From positions 1 through 64,000 of the forward strand of contig JBNGDI010000013.1 in assembly GCA_049975425.1 (NCBI GenBank): a DNA stretch of 64,000 nucleotides. Direction: 5' to 3'. Position 1 is the stretch's first letter. Each line of letters starts with the position of its first letter. Under the pieces are notes generated by a model. It did not search any database. It was not told where the DNA came from and saw only the letters and a list, made by a program, of their open reading frames with translations. Position numbers and translations under genes: made by a program. Shown here in pieces: positions 17,274 through 26,113 of the stretch. Source of the DNA: HyVt-105 sp049975425. Lineage in GTDB: Bacteria > Bacteroidota > Bacteroidia > Bacteroidales > VadinHA17.

Positions 17274-19511
17274 ATGCAAGTAGAAACCATTTCCAGGAAA
17301 TACAGGGAGATCTGCCGGCTGGTCACTTCCAAAAGGATCAAGGAAGCGCTGGTACTGGTGGAAACAATGATCAGACAGACAGGCATGGGAGATCATCGCA
17401 TCCAGCTGGAACATCTGGAGTCAACCTACCGCCAGATGCTGAAGTACACCCTGGAGGGAGTACAGGACCCCGACAGGCAGCGTATTTACAATAAATTACT
17501 GGCCTCGATCCTTCAACTGGCACAGGATGTAAGGGAACATCTCATGTCGCACCACTCAGGGTGGCATCTTTACTGGCTGAAGGAGGAACTGGGAAAAGAG
17601 CAGAAGCTTTCCGGTGTGGATATTGTTGAAAAACTGCAAGACCTTACCTTTAAAAAAGAACTGGATGAACTGCTGCGTGAATCGGCTGCCATATCTGAGG
17701 AAGCATATACTCTGCGTTCAAAAAAATACAAGGAGTTAAGGATCAAAATATTCAGGCATCTGTGGTTGAGTGACAAATACCGGGAAGCCGAACTGGAACT
17801 GGTAAAGATCATACGTAACAGGGAACGTTTTTCATGGTACGACCGGAGTGTCTTTGTGAGTGCGGTTACCCTCTCCCTGATCAGATATTTCCACGAAGAA
17901 AAATTCCGCATTCTGTTTGATCTTTTTGAGGAAGGAGAAGACCAGGTATGGCAGCGCGCCCTGACGGGACTGGTATTTGCCTTGTACCATTTTGACAGCC
18001 GATTGTTCATATTCCCGGAGATCATGCACCGGCTTGAAGCCATGGCAGAAAAACCGGGTATTGAGAAGAACCTGGAAATAATCATACTGCAGATCATCCG
18101 TTCCAGAGAAACAGAGAAAATCTCCAGAAGGCTCAGGGAAGAGATTATTCCGGAAATGGCCAAACTCACCCCGAATATTCAGGAAAAACTGGATCTGGAT
18201 AACCTGCTGAAAGACGACCTGGCAGATGAAAGGAATCCCGACTGGAAAGAAGTGTTTGAGGATTCAGAAGATCTTTTCGGTAAAATGGAAGAATTCTCCC
18301 GGCTTCAAATGGAAGGTGCCGACGTGTTCATGTCGGCTTTTTCCCTGCTGAAACATTTTGATTTCTTCCGGGAGATCAGCAACTGGTTCCTTCCCTTTTA
18401 CCCGGAAAATGATATCATCGATGAATCACTTGGAAACGAGGATGCCATTATTAACCGCCATGCCTTCATTGAAGGTCTTTACAGATCGGCTTTCCTTTGT
18501 AATTCAGATAAATACTCTTTCATTCTGAATGTAAAACAAATGCCTTCCAAACAAAAAAACATGGTGCTGAAACTGTTCAGCATGGAACTGGACGGCATGC
18601 GTGAACTGACCGAACAGGAAAACATGCATCATCCGGAGGCAAGGAACCAGGCAGTATTCACACAGTATATACAGGACCTGTACCGGTTCTTTAAGCTTTA
18701 TCCTGATAAACGGGAATTCCCCGATATTTTTACAGGAAAGCTGAATATTTACGATGCAGCTTTTTTCAGGGAACTCATCAACGACCGTAACATCATCAGA
18801 AAAATCGGGGAGTACTTTTTTGAAAAGGACTATTTTGAAGAAGCACTGGAAATATACCTGCGACTGCTTACAGAAGAGCCTTCGGCAGAGATTACGGAAA
18901 AAACAGCGTACTGTTACCAGCGGCTGGGAGATTACCAGGCAGCATTGAAATACTATAAACAGGCGGAACTTTTCGAAACCAACCGGCTATGGAACCTGAA
19001 GAAGATCGCTTTTTGCTACCGGAAGATGAAAATGCCCCGGGAAGCCCTCGAATATTATACGGAAGCCGAAAAACTGCAACCTGACGACCTGTATCTTCAG
19101 GCCTCCATAGGCCGCTGCTATCTGGACCTGAAAAAATACGACCAGGCATTGAAATATTATTTCAAGGTGGAATTTCAGGATCATAAAAACAAAAAGGTGC
19201 TCAGACCAATTGCCTGGTGTTACTATGTCACCGGCAAGCTGGACAAGGCCAGGAAATATATGGATAAAATTCCCGATGAAGACATCATGATGTATGATAT
19301 GGTAAACAGGGGACACATGGAATGGAGTGCCGGGAACCGGCAACAGGCAGTGGAATGGTACCGCAGAGCCATACTGGAAAAGAAACTTCCGCCTGAAAAG
19401 CTGACAGAGATGGTGGCGGAGGATACGGAAATCCTGACCTCATACGGAATAAACCGTGATGATATTCCTATTCTTCTCGACTACCTGCTGTACAGCCTGG
19501 ATAATGAATAA
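17274..19511 (+). CDS. Large TPR-repeat protein
   Basis: This 745-residue protein has no signal peptide, so it is probably cytosolic. Residues 1-about 450 are alpha-helical without a recognisable domain. From about 530 to 690 lie at least four tetratricopeptide repeats, visible as spaced A-L-E-I-Y-L-R-L, A-L-K-Y-Y-K-Q-A-E, A-L-E-Y-Y-T-E-A-E-K-L and A-L-K-Y-Y-F-K-V-E helices. TPRs bind partner proteins. No enzyme motif is seen, and the partner is unknown. The gene stands alone, is preceded by a sigma-54-like site, and converges on the ECF sigma operon. Confidence 0.8.
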   Translation: MQVETISRKYREICRLVTSKRIKEALVLVETMIRQTGMGDHRIQLEHLESTYRQMLKYTLEGVQDPDRQRIYNKLLASILQLAQDVREHLMSHHSGWHLYWLKEELGKEQKLSGVDIVEKLQDLTFKKELDELLRESAAISEEAYTLRSKKYKELRIKIFRHLWLSDKYREAELELVKIIRNRERFSWYDRSVFVSAVTLSLIRYFHEEKFRILFDLFEEGEDQVWQRALTGLVFALYHFDSRLFIFPEIMHRLEAMAEKPGIEKNLEIIILQIIRSRETEKISRRLREEIIPEMAKLTPNIQEKLDLDNLLKDDLADERNPDWKEVFEDSEDLFGKMEEFSRLQMEGADVFMSAFSLLKHFDFFREISNWFLPFYPENDIIDESLGNEDAIINRHAFIEGLYRSAFLCNSDKYSFILNVKQMPSKQKNMVLKLFSMELDGMRELTEQENMHHPEARNQAVFTQYIQDLYRFFKLYPDKREFPDIFTGKLNIYDAAFFRELINDRNIIRKIGEYFFEKDYFEEALEIYLRLLTEEPSAEITEKTAYCYQRLGDYQAALKYYKQAELFETNRLWNLKKIAFCYRKMKMPREALEYYTEAEKLQPDDLYLQASIGRCYLDLKKYDQALKYYFKVEFQDHKNKKVLRPIAWCYYVTGKLDKARKYMDKIPDEDIMMYDMVNRGHMEWSAGNRQQAVEWYRRAILEKKLPPEKLTEMVAEDTEILTSYGINRDDIPILLDYLLYSLDNE

Positions 19512-19535
19512 AAAAAAGAGGTCCGTCAGGACCTC
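19511..19535 (-). terminator. Rho-independent terminator of the ECF sigma operon
   Basis: GAGGTCC (19518-19524) and GGACCTC (19529-19535) form a perfect 7-base-pair stem around a 4-base loop. On the - strand the stem is followed by seven U bases. It lies 40 bases beyond the stop of the Spy-like gene. On the + strand it directly follows the TPR stop, so it may also slow transcription from that side. Confidence 0.7.
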
Positions 19536-19575
19536 CTGAATAAATGCATGATGTCAATCCCGTGTAAACGGACTA

Positions 19576-20121
19576 TTAAAAGAAATACCAGGGAAATTCA
19601 CATTCTTTCGGAAAATACGACAGAGTTCCTCTCGGCGGCCGGGGAGAAGGATCGGTTTGCCGGTAGTCCCCGCTGTCGCGACGGGTCGACCTGTAGTGTT
19701 TGTCCCGGTAATCTTTATCCCTGAAGTCATCGCGGTCTTTTGCATCCTCCCGGTCTCTTCTGTCACGGTCACCGTCGCGACCCCTGAGAGGTCCCATTTC
19801 CAGTTTTTCAATCTGTTCTCTGGTAAGCAAAGGATAGAGGGTATCCCGATATTCTTTCATCAGGGCAATAAATTCTTCCCTGTATTTCTTTTTCAGTTCA
19901 TAATTTTTCTGCCCGTATTTGATGATTACAGGTACGATCTTTTCTTTCTGTTCCGGGGTTGGATCAAGGATGGAAAGGGTCCTTACGCGGAAAGCTTCAA
20001 TGCTGTTAAAGGCCCTGAAATCTTTCATCTTGTTGTGTCTGATCCAGGCCGATGTGGCCATTCCCAGCAGGAAGCCCAGTACCAGGGTGCAGATCAGAAT
20101 AATAATGGAACGGGTTTTCAT
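19576..20121 (-). CDS. Spy/CpxP-like membrane-anchored protein with Arg/Asp-rich tail
   Basis: This 181-residue protein has one N-terminal membrane helix (about residues 6-25). A helical segment follows with P-T-P-E-Q-K-E-K-I and L-T-R-E-Q-I-E-K-L, the LTxxQ-like pattern of Spy/CpxP envelope chaperones and metal-stress sensors. Residues about 113-155 are very rich in Arg and Asp. It is the last gene of an ECF sigma / anti-sigma operon, where such proteins often act as stress sensors or effectors. The tail may be disordered or bind metal. Confidence 0.7.
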   Translation of the reverse strand: MKTRSIIILICTLVLGFLLGMATSAWIRHNKMKDFRAFNSIEAFRVRTLSILDPTPEQKEKIVPVIIKYGQKNYELKKKYREEFIALMKEYRDTLYPLLTREQIEKLEMGPLRGRDGDRDRRDREDAKDRDDFRDKDYRDKHYRSTRRDSGDYRQTDPSPRPPRGTLSYFPKECEFPWYFF

Positions 20122-20135
20122 AATACATGTTTTGA

Positions 20136-20552
20136 TTAGTTCTGATACAGCAGATAACTGATCAAATTATCATCCGAAAAAGAATTGGTACCGAAAAACG
20201 ATTCGATTGACAGGCTACCCTGGGATAGATAAAAACTAAATACCAGGATAAACAGTGCGGCCACTCCTGCAATAGATATCCATTTAAAAGCAGGAGTAAT
20301 GCCCGGAAAGAGCTCGGCATTTTGTGATTGTGTTACCTGCGATGCAATACGGTTCATGGTCCGGTCAACAAAACCTGGCCGGAATTGATAATCTCTTTCC
20401 GACAGGAGTTCTGAAAGTTTTCTGATCTCCCTTCTGCTTTTTTCCAGCTCAGGCATTTCCTTCATTGCCCGGTCAAGCTTTTTTTTCCGGGTTTCCGTCA
20501 GGGCATTTTCCTCTGACATCCACAACCAGCGGTATAATTTTCCACGCTTCAT
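20136..20552 (-). CDS. Probable anti-sigma factor, single-pass membrane protein
   Basis: This 138-residue protein begins one base after the ECF sigma gene ends. It has a cytosolic N-terminal helical part (residues 1-about 85), one membrane helix (about 90-110, W-I-S-I-A-G-V-A-A-L-F-I-L-V-F) and a short outside tail. This layout is typical for anti-sigma factors that hold an ECF sigma factor at the membrane. I see no H-x3-C-x2-C zinc motif. The call rests on topology and gene order. Confidence 0.65.
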   Translation of the reverse strand: MKRGKLYRWLWMSEENALTETRKKKLDRAMKEMPELEKSRREIRKLSELLSERDYQFRPGFVDRTMNRIASQVTQSQNAELFPGITPAFKWISIAGVAALFILVFSFYLSQGSLSIESFFGTNSFSDDNLISYLLYQN

Positions 20553-21110
20553 TTAGATGAGGTGTTTAAGTTTGTCTTGCAGTTGCATCTGAGCACGTGA
20601 CAGGCGTGAAAGGACCGTACCCAGAGGCAGTCCCAGTATTTCAGCGGTTTCCTTCGTAGTATACCCCTGTACCAGACGAAGGTTTACCACAGCCCGGAAA
20701 CCCGGTTCGAGCGATTGAATGGCCTTATCGATCATCTCTCCTTTTTCTTTTTCCACATGATCCTGCGACTCATCCACAATATCCATTTCTTTTTTTTCCT
20801 CGTCCCATATTTGCACCAGCGAGCCTGTTCTTTTGCCCTTTTTCAGCACATTGTACGACAGGTTGATGGCAATCCTGGTCAGATAAGTTCCCAGGGACGA
20901 ATCCCCGCGGAATGAATGAATGGATTTAAAGAACCTGATAAATGTTTCCTGACCCACATCATCTGCTTCAGCCGTTTCTCCCAGCATGCCAATTACTGTT
21001 CTGGCAATCTTCCCTTCATACCGGCTTACAATCTCTGCAAACGCTTTCATATCGCCCTGCCTGGCCATTTCAACCAGCTCCCAATCGTTATGGATCTTGT
21101 TCGATATCAA
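20553..21110 (-). CDS. ECF-type RNA polymerase sigma factor
   Basis: This 185-residue protein has sigma region 2 (about residues 10-85, with A-D-D-V-G-Q-E-T-F-I-R-F-F-K) and region 4 (about 125-180, with G-Y-T-T-K-E-T-A-E-I-L-G-L-P-L-G-T-V-L-S-R-L-S-R-A). The length and the C-terminal helix-turn-helix are standard for RpoE-like ECF sigma factors. It is the first of three genes with an anti-sigma and a Spy-like protein. A promoter candidate of the usual Bacteroidota type lies upstream. Confidence 0.92.
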   Translation of the reverse strand: MISNKIHNDWELVEMARQGDMKAFAEIVSRYEGKIARTVIGMLGETAEADDVGQETFIRFFKSIHSFRGDSSLGTYLTRIAINLSYNVLKKGKRTGSLVQIWDEEKKEMDIVDESQDHVEKEKGEMIDKAIQSLEPGFRAVVNLRLVQGYTTKETAEILGLPLGTVLSRLSRAQMQLQDKLKHLI

Positions 21111-21177
21111 GGCGATTGTTCAAACTTTAGACAACTCGCGCAAGGTTTTTATTCCCTTCGGGGGATCGACCTGCCGA

Positions 21178-21208
21178 AAAACATATTAAAACAGTACTTT
21201 TGAACAAA
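21178..21208 (-). promoter_or_regulatory. Promoter candidate of the ECF sigma operon
   Basis: On the - strand TTTG (21208-21205) is followed after 19 bases by TATGTTTT (21185-21178), close to the Bacteroidota consensus TTTG-N19-21-TAnnTTTG. The leader to the sigma gene start would be about 60 bases. Confidence 0.45.
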
Positions 21209-21212
21209 AGTA
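21195..21212. promoter_or_regulatory. Inverted repeat between divergent sigma and UDG genes
   Basis: TACTTTT-GAAC-AAAAGTA is a perfect 7-base inverted repeat that overlaps the -33 region of the sigma promoter. It lies 20 bases before the uracil-DNA glycosylase start. It could be an operator serving either or both genes. Confidence 0.35.
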
Positions 21213-21231
21213 ACTCTTTTTTCATGAATTC

Positions 21232-21810
21232 ATGAACTGGGAAGCATTCAGAAAGGAAATTCGAAACTGTACTTTCTGCCCGCTGCACCTTACAAGGGAA
21301 CATGCTCTGCCGGGAGAAGGGAATATCCATGCCAGGATTTTCATGATCGCACAGGCTCCGGGTCCGGTTGAAGACCAGACGGGCAGAATGTTTACAGGGC
21401 CTACAGGCCCCCATCTGGATCATCTGCTGGCCATAGCCGGACTCGATCGTGAACAGATATACATCACCAATCTCATAAAATGTTTCCTGCCAAAATGCCG
21501 CCGGCCCTCACGAAGCGAAATCACTGCATGCAGTCCCTATCTGCTGAGAGAAGTGGAGGCAGTCAACCCGGAACTGATCGTACCCCTGGGCTTTCATGCC
21601 ACCCGGTTCCTCCTGATGCATTTTAACCTGCCACGACCTGAAAGAAAGGAATTTCATACTATTTTCGGACAGATTTTTCAGGCCGGCGGATACACGGTAT
21701 TCCCGCTAAGGCATCCCACCGCTCTTCTTTTTGATCCGCTGAAAAAGTCTGTAATGGAAAAAAATTACCGAAATCTGGGAGAGTTCATTGATAAATACCT
21801 GAAAGAATGA
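21232..21810 (+). CDS. Uracil-DNA glycosylase, family 4-like with [4Fe-4S] site
   Basis: This 192-residue protein has the four Cys expected for the iron-sulphur cluster of family 4/5 UDGs: Cys13 and Cys16 (C-T-F-C), Cys84 (L-I-K-C-F-L-P) and Cys100. The catalytic-loop region reads A-Q-A-P-G-P-V-E-D-Q-T-G (residues 40-51), a variant of the usual G-E-A-P-G-x2-E-D. The late motif is R-H-P-T in place of H-P-S. It would remove uracil from DNA. It is divergent from the sigma operon and stands alone. Confidence 0.88.
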   Translation: MNWEAFRKEIRNCTFCPLHLTREHALPGEGNIHARIFMIAQAPGPVEDQTGRMFTGPTGPHLDHLLAIAGLDREQIYITNLIKCFLPKCRRPSRSEITACSPYLLREVEAVNPELIVPLGFHATRFLLMHFNLPRPERKEFHTIFGQIFQAGGYTVFPLRHPTALLFDPLKKSVMEKNYRNLGEFIDKYLKE

Positions 21811-21900
21811 ACAGAAACCGGCATGTTTTGTATATTTATATCCATTAATCCCGGATTATTATCAATAAGTCATGTTCTATTCATCATAAAACATATCCCC

Positions 21901-22821
21901 ATGAAATCCATTTTGAAGCCATGCGTGATTTTCCCGGTCATTCTCATTTTATTTTCAGCCGGATCATGCAAGAAAAATGACACCTCCACTGTAGATTTCA
22001 GCTTTGCGTTCCTGACCGACATTCACGTACAACTTGAAAAGAATGCCGCCGAAGGTTTTAAAAAAGCCATCGACAGGGTAAACAGTATACAGCCTGATTT
22101 CGTTATTATGGGTGGTGATATGATCATGGATGCCCTGAACCAGAGAGAAAGCCGGGTCGACTCCCTGTACAGTTTGTACGACTCCCTTTCCGCCCTGATA
22201 CAGGTTCCCGTATACCATACGATAGGAAATCACGAAATTTTCGGTTATCATCCGGCAAGCGGGATTGATCCTGCTCATCCTCTTTACGGGAAAAAAATGT
22301 ACGAGAAAAGGATAGGAAAACGATTCTACGCATTCGATCATAGAGGATGGCGGTTTTATATCCTCGATTCCATCGAAAAAGATGAAGATGGAGTATATAT
22401 CGGAAAAGTGGATACGGTACAACTTGAATGGCTTACCCGGGATCTGGGAGGAGTGAATCGATCCACTCCCATCGCGGTGATCCTGCACATACCGCTCATC
22501 ACAGTACAGACCCAGCTACTGGATGGCTCCACCGCACCGAATGGAGAAAGTCTGGTAGTGGTCAACTCAAAAGAGGTACTTGAAAGGTTCAGTAACCACA
22601 ATGTAAAGCTTGTGCTTCAGGGCCATTTGCATTTCCTGGAAGAAATATCGGCCATGGGCATCCGCTTCATCACAGGCGGAGCGGTATCTGCTTCATGGTG
22701 GAACGGCCCCCGACTGGGAATGGAAGAAGGATTCGTTATGGTACATGTAAAAGGCAACGAGTTCAACTGGGAATATATAGACTACGGGTGGGAGGTTCCT
22801 CAGCAGGAAACCGGCAGTTGA
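21901..22821 (+). CDS. Calcineurin-like metallophosphoesterase lipoprotein
   Basis: I use ATG 21901, because M-K-S-I-L-K-P-C-V-I begins a lipoprotein signal ending S-A-G-S-C; an in-frame ATG at 21823 only adds an unrelated leader. The metal-binding motifs are complete: F-L-T-D-I-H-V, M-G-G-D-M-I, G-N-H-E, and later L-H-I-P-L and Q-G-H-L-H. Such enzymes hydrolyse phosphomonoesters or diesters outside the cytoplasm in this case. The substrate cannot be predicted. Its stop faces the next gene's stop at 13 bases. Confidence 0.85.
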   Translation: MKSILKPCVIFPVILILFSAGSCKKNDTSTVDFSFAFLTDIHVQLEKNAAEGFKKAIDRVNSIQPDFVIMGGDMIMDALNQRESRVDSLYSLYDSLSALIQVPVYHTIGNHEIFGYHPASGIDPAHPLYGKKMYEKRIGKRFYAFDHRGWRFYILDSIEKDEDGVYIGKVDTVQLEWLTRDLGGVNRSTPIAVILHIPLITVQTQLLDGSTAPNGESLVVVNSKEVLERFSNHNVKLVLQGHLHFLEEISAMGIRFITGGAVSASWWNGPRLGMEEGFVMVHVKGNEFNWEYIDYGWEVPQQETGS

Positions 22822-22834
22822 TTATCACCGTAAG

Positions 22835-23458
22835 TTAATCCCCCAGGGGAAATTCAATGATTGAAATCTGGGCCGTATACAGGTCATTCTCCCAGTAGGG
22901 GATGAATACAATGGGAGTTACACCTCCCATTATGGGAACATAGCCTTCTCCATACTGCAGAGCTTCATCTATTATCTCATTTACACGATCCTGATCCCAG
23001 TCATCCAGACCCACGTGGGACTGGTTATCATCAATCAATGACCAGATAGCAAGCTGCACATCACCATAGGTAAATTCCCCCCCGCTGTAAGCAGGTTGTC
23101 CTACATATCCGGCATTGATAATATAGGTCATCAGATCTATATTTTCAGGACATTCGATAAACAATGACAATATTTCATCATCCGGTGCAACCACCTTAAC
23201 GGTATACAGGGTATCAGACAAAAGGTGTTTGTCAGTATCAAGGCACCAGCCGGGATATGTCCCGTTCAATGTATCACCATTCGTAATGGTAGTAATAAAA
23301 TAACTTTCTTTTCCGCCCGGCCGGTCAACCTTCAGGTTAACGCCCGGATATTTTCTCAGCTTTTCTTTCGGGTCCTCAATAGCTTCCTTTTTGCATGCGC
23401 TGAAAAAAAACGTCACGAGGATGAGTATGCCGAGCACTTTTTTCAATAAGCATTTCAT
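22835..23458 (-). CDS. Lipoprotein with probable thioester (Cys-Gln) domain
   Basis: This 207-residue protein has a lipoprotein signal (F-F-S-A-C, Cys22). The mature part shows the two blocks of thioester domains: a Cys block Y-P-G-W-C-L-D-T-D (Cys72) and a Gln block Y-G-D-V-Q-L-A-I-W-S-L (Gln135), with T-Y-I-I-N between them. In such domains the Cys and Gln side chains form an internal thioester that can react with amines on a target. The first block has Trp where Tyr/Phe/Leu is usual. The thioester itself is inferred. It is a single gene on the - strand. Confidence 0.6.
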   Translation of the reverse strand: MKCLLKKVLGILILVTFFFSACKKEAIEDPKEKLRKYPGVNLKVDRPGGKESYFITTITNGDTLNGTYPGWCLDTDKHLLSDTLYTVKVVAPDDEILSLFIECPENIDLMTYIINAGYVGQPAYSGGEFTYGDVQLAIWSLIDDNQSHVGLDDWDQDRVNEIIDEALQYGEGYVPIMGGVTPIVFIPYWENDLYTAQISIIEFPLGD

Positions 23459-23881
23459 TTTCTTCTGATTAGAATAAAAATTATAAGTGTGATTTATAGT
23501 TGCAATACTACTAAGCTTGAAATTGTTGAAATAACAAATGATTATACGAAATTTTTAACAATTAGTTTATTTCAACAAAAATTATTCACACATTAATGCA
23601 TCTACCGTACAATAATTTATGATATTACATCTGACTCCGGGTTGGTGTTAACCCGAACAGGCTTTTTTACCTAAATACGTTCACAACCTGTAGACGAAGA
23701 GAAGGGAAAAAAGGTTGGAATACATTAGAAATTTTACTTATCTGAAAAGGATTATCTCAGAGAGAATTCATTTCTGCTTCAAAATAAATTATTCGGATTT
23801 ATTTTGAACAATGATGGTTAAATTGTTTATTTTATTCAACTTTTTATGCATTTTGCATAATATACTTCTATAGACACCGAG
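23459..23881. other. Divergent AT-rich intergenic region
   Basis: There are 423 bases between the thioester lipoprotein and the permease. They hold a 12-base inverted repeat (23523-23578, listed separately), a 6-base hairpin CGGGTT/AACCCG at 23638-23655 followed 8 bases later by a T run, and ATGCA-TTT-TGCAT at 23846-23858 just before the permease. I recognise no riboswitch or tRNA in it. Confidence 0.5.
23521..23578. repeat. Nested inverted repeats with competing arms
   Basis: TTGTTGAAATAA (23523-23534) is an exact inverted copy of TTATTTCAACAA (23567-23578). A third element AACAATT (23557-23563) also pairs with AATTGTT (23521-23527). The left arm can therefore pair with either right element but not both. 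It may be an attenuator or operator; AT-rich chance pairing remains possible. Confidence 0.4.
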
Positions 23882-26113
23882 ATGCAGAACAATCATTTTG
23901 AGAGAAAACATGGTTTCGGAACGGCACCCGTATTTTTTACAGCCATCTCCACCATTCTCGGAGCCATTCTTTTTCTGAGATTCGGCTATGCGGTAGGTAC
24001 ACTGGGATTCTATGGAGTTATGATCATTCTTCTGGTAGGTCACCTGGTTACCATTCCCACCGCACTGGCTCTTTCGGAAATTGCCACCAATGAGAAGGTG
24101 GAAGGTGGGGGTGAATATTTTATCATTTCACGTTCTTTCGGATTAAATATCGGCGCCACCATCGGAATTGCCCTGTATCTTTCCCAGGCAATCAGTGTGG
24201 CATTTTATGTGATTGCATTTACCGAGGCATTTTCACCTCTGTTCAATTTGGTTGCCGAAAAATGGGGGTGGGATCTGCCCAGGCAGGTAATCAGCATTCC
24301 GGCCATGACCCTTCTGGCCCTGCTGGTACTGAAAAAAGGGGCTAATATGGGGGTAAAAACCCTGTATGTGGTCGTAGCCATCCTGTTTACTTCCCTGGTT
24401 CTTTTCTTCCTGGGAAAAACCACCTATGCCGAAGCTTCTGCTTTTACTCCTTTACAGGGTGGTATTCGGAATATGGATCAGTTTTTCATTGTATTTGCGA
24501 TTGTTTTTCCTGCATTTACAGGTATGACAGCAGGTGTTGGTTTATCAGGCGATTTGAAGAAACCCCGCAAATCCATTCCCCTGGGAACCATTTCGGCCAC
24601 GTTGATCGGACTGGTGGTTTATTTCTTTGTTACCTGGAAACTGGCTGGATCAGCTTCTCCTGCTGATCTGGTCAATGACCAGCTGATCATGGCAAGAATT
24701 GCCCTGTACGGGAAAATTGCCATACCTATGGGATTGGCTGCTTCCACCATATCCTCAGCCCTGGGCAGTGTCATGGTTGCACCCCGCACACTGCAGGCTC
24801 TGGGCGTTGACCGCTCCTTCCCAAACCGCCGCCTGAACCTGTTTCTTGCCCGGGGAAAAGACGAAAATAACGAACCTTTCAACGCCAGCATTGTCACAGT
24901 AATCATTGCTTTTGTTTTCGTTGCCCTGGGTTCGGTCAATGCGGTAGCGAAGATCATTTCCATGTTCTTTATGGTTACTTACGGGTCACTCTGTCTCATT
25001 TCCTTCCTGTACCACTTCGGATCCGACCCCTCCTACCGTCCTTCCTTTAAATCCCGATGGTATCTTTCTTTTATCGGCTTTATCATGTGCTTTTACCTGA
25101 TGTTCAAAATCAGCACATTATACAGCCTGCTGGCACTGGTGGTAATGGCAATGATCTATACCTTTGTCCATTACTATCACAAAGACCGGCAGGGAATTGA
25201 AGCCATTTTCCAGTCATCCATCTTTCAACTTTCCAGAAACCTTCAGGTTTACCTGCAAAAAACCAAGAAAATAGGCAACTCTCAAAAATGGCGCCCATCG
25301 GTTGTATGCGTTTCCAGAAACACCTTTCAAAGGGACGATGCCCTGCAACTGGTAAACTGGATATCATACAAGTACGGTTTCGGCACCTATATTCACCTGA
25401 TTGAAGGATATTATTCACGCAACACACACCTTGAATCAATGGAAGTGTTGAAAAAGCTGATCGAAACATCTCACCGTACCCACCATAATGTGTACCTTGA
25501 TACCCTGATATCTCCAAGTTATACCTCAGCCATCGCCCAGGTAATCCAGTTACCTTCCATATCGGGACTGGAAAACAACATGATCATCTTTGATTTTGAC
25601 CGGGAAGACCCGAAAGATCTGAACCAGATCGTAGACAATTACAGCCTTGTACGCTCCGGTTTTTTTGATATCTGCATTCTGGGATGGTCGAGAAAGATCC
25701 TGCAGCCGAAAAATGGTATCCATATCTGGTTAAAAACCACTGATTTTGAGAATTCCAGCCTGATGATCCTGATCAGCTACATCATTCTTCTTCATCCCGA
25801 CTGGAAAAAGAGTCATATTAAAATCTTCAATATCAGTAAGCCCGATCAGATCAGCCAGGCCAGGGAAGAACTCGAGAACCTGGTACGGGAAGGAAGATTG
25901 CCCATATCGGCCAGAAACATTGAAATCGTCAAGCAGGATGAAAATATCAGTCCCAAGCAACTGATCATTGAAAAATCGGCCCAGGCGGGACTGACCATCA
26001 TCGGATTCCGCGGGGAACAGGTCAAACACGATAAAGACAAAGTATTTCTGGGTTATAAAGGGATGGGGAATATTCTTTTTGTCAATGCCCGGAACCACAA
26101 ACACATTCTATGA
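23882..26113 (+). CDS. Cation-chloride cotransporter-like APC permease
   Basis: This 743-residue protein has about 12 membrane helices in residues 12-425. It then has a soluble domain of about 300 residues with alternating strands and helices, which resembles the C-terminal domain of SLC12 cation-chloride cotransporters. The first helix reads F-F-T-A-I-S-T-I-L-G-A-I-L-F-L-R-F-G, and P-A-F-T-G-M-T-A-G-V-G-L-S-G-D-L-K-K-P matches the CCC family helix 6 region. It probably moves ions or amino acids; the substrate is open. The stop overlaps the next gene's start by 4 bases (ATGA), so it is coupled to the phosphodiesterase. Confidence 0.85.
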   Translation: MQNNHFERKHGFGTAPVFFTAISTILGAILFLRFGYAVGTLGFYGVMIILLVGHLVTIPTALALSEIATNEKVEGGGEYFIISRSFGLNIGATIGIALYLSQAISVAFYVIAFTEAFSPLFNLVAEKWGWDLPRQVISIPAMTLLALLVLKKGANMGVKTLYVVVAILFTSLVLFFLGKTTYAEASAFTPLQGGIRNMDQFFIVFAIVFPAFTGMTAGVGLSGDLKKPRKSIPLGTISATLIGLVVYFFVTWKLAGSASPADLVNDQLIMARIALYGKIAIPMGLAASTISSALGSVMVAPRTLQALGVDRSFPNRRLNLFLARGKDENNEPFNASIVTVIIAFVFVALGSVNAVAKIISMFFMVTYGSLCLISFLYHFGSDPSYRPSFKSRWYLSFIGFIMCFYLMFKISTLYSLLALVVMAMIYTFVHYYHKDRQGIEAIFQSSIFQLSRNLQVYLQKTKKIGNSQKWRPSVVCVSRNTFQRDDALQLVNWISYKYGFGTYIHLIEGYYSRNTHLESMEVLKKLIETSHRTHHNVYLDTLISPSYTSAIAQVIQLPSISGLENNMIIFDFDREDPKDLNQIVDNYSLVRSGFFDICILGWSRKILQPKNGIHIWLKTTDFENSSLMILISYIILLHPDWKKSHIKIFNISKPDQISQAREELENLVREGRLPISARNIEIVKQDENISPKQLIIEKSAQAGLTIIGFRGEQVKHDKDKVFLGYKGMGNILFVNARNHKHIL

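Noticed and set aside
23638..23670. CGGGTT/AACCCG hairpin with T run as a riboswitch or tRNA
   Set aside because: Only one short stem is visible, with no cloverleaf or conserved aptamer bases. At most it is a weak terminator-like element.
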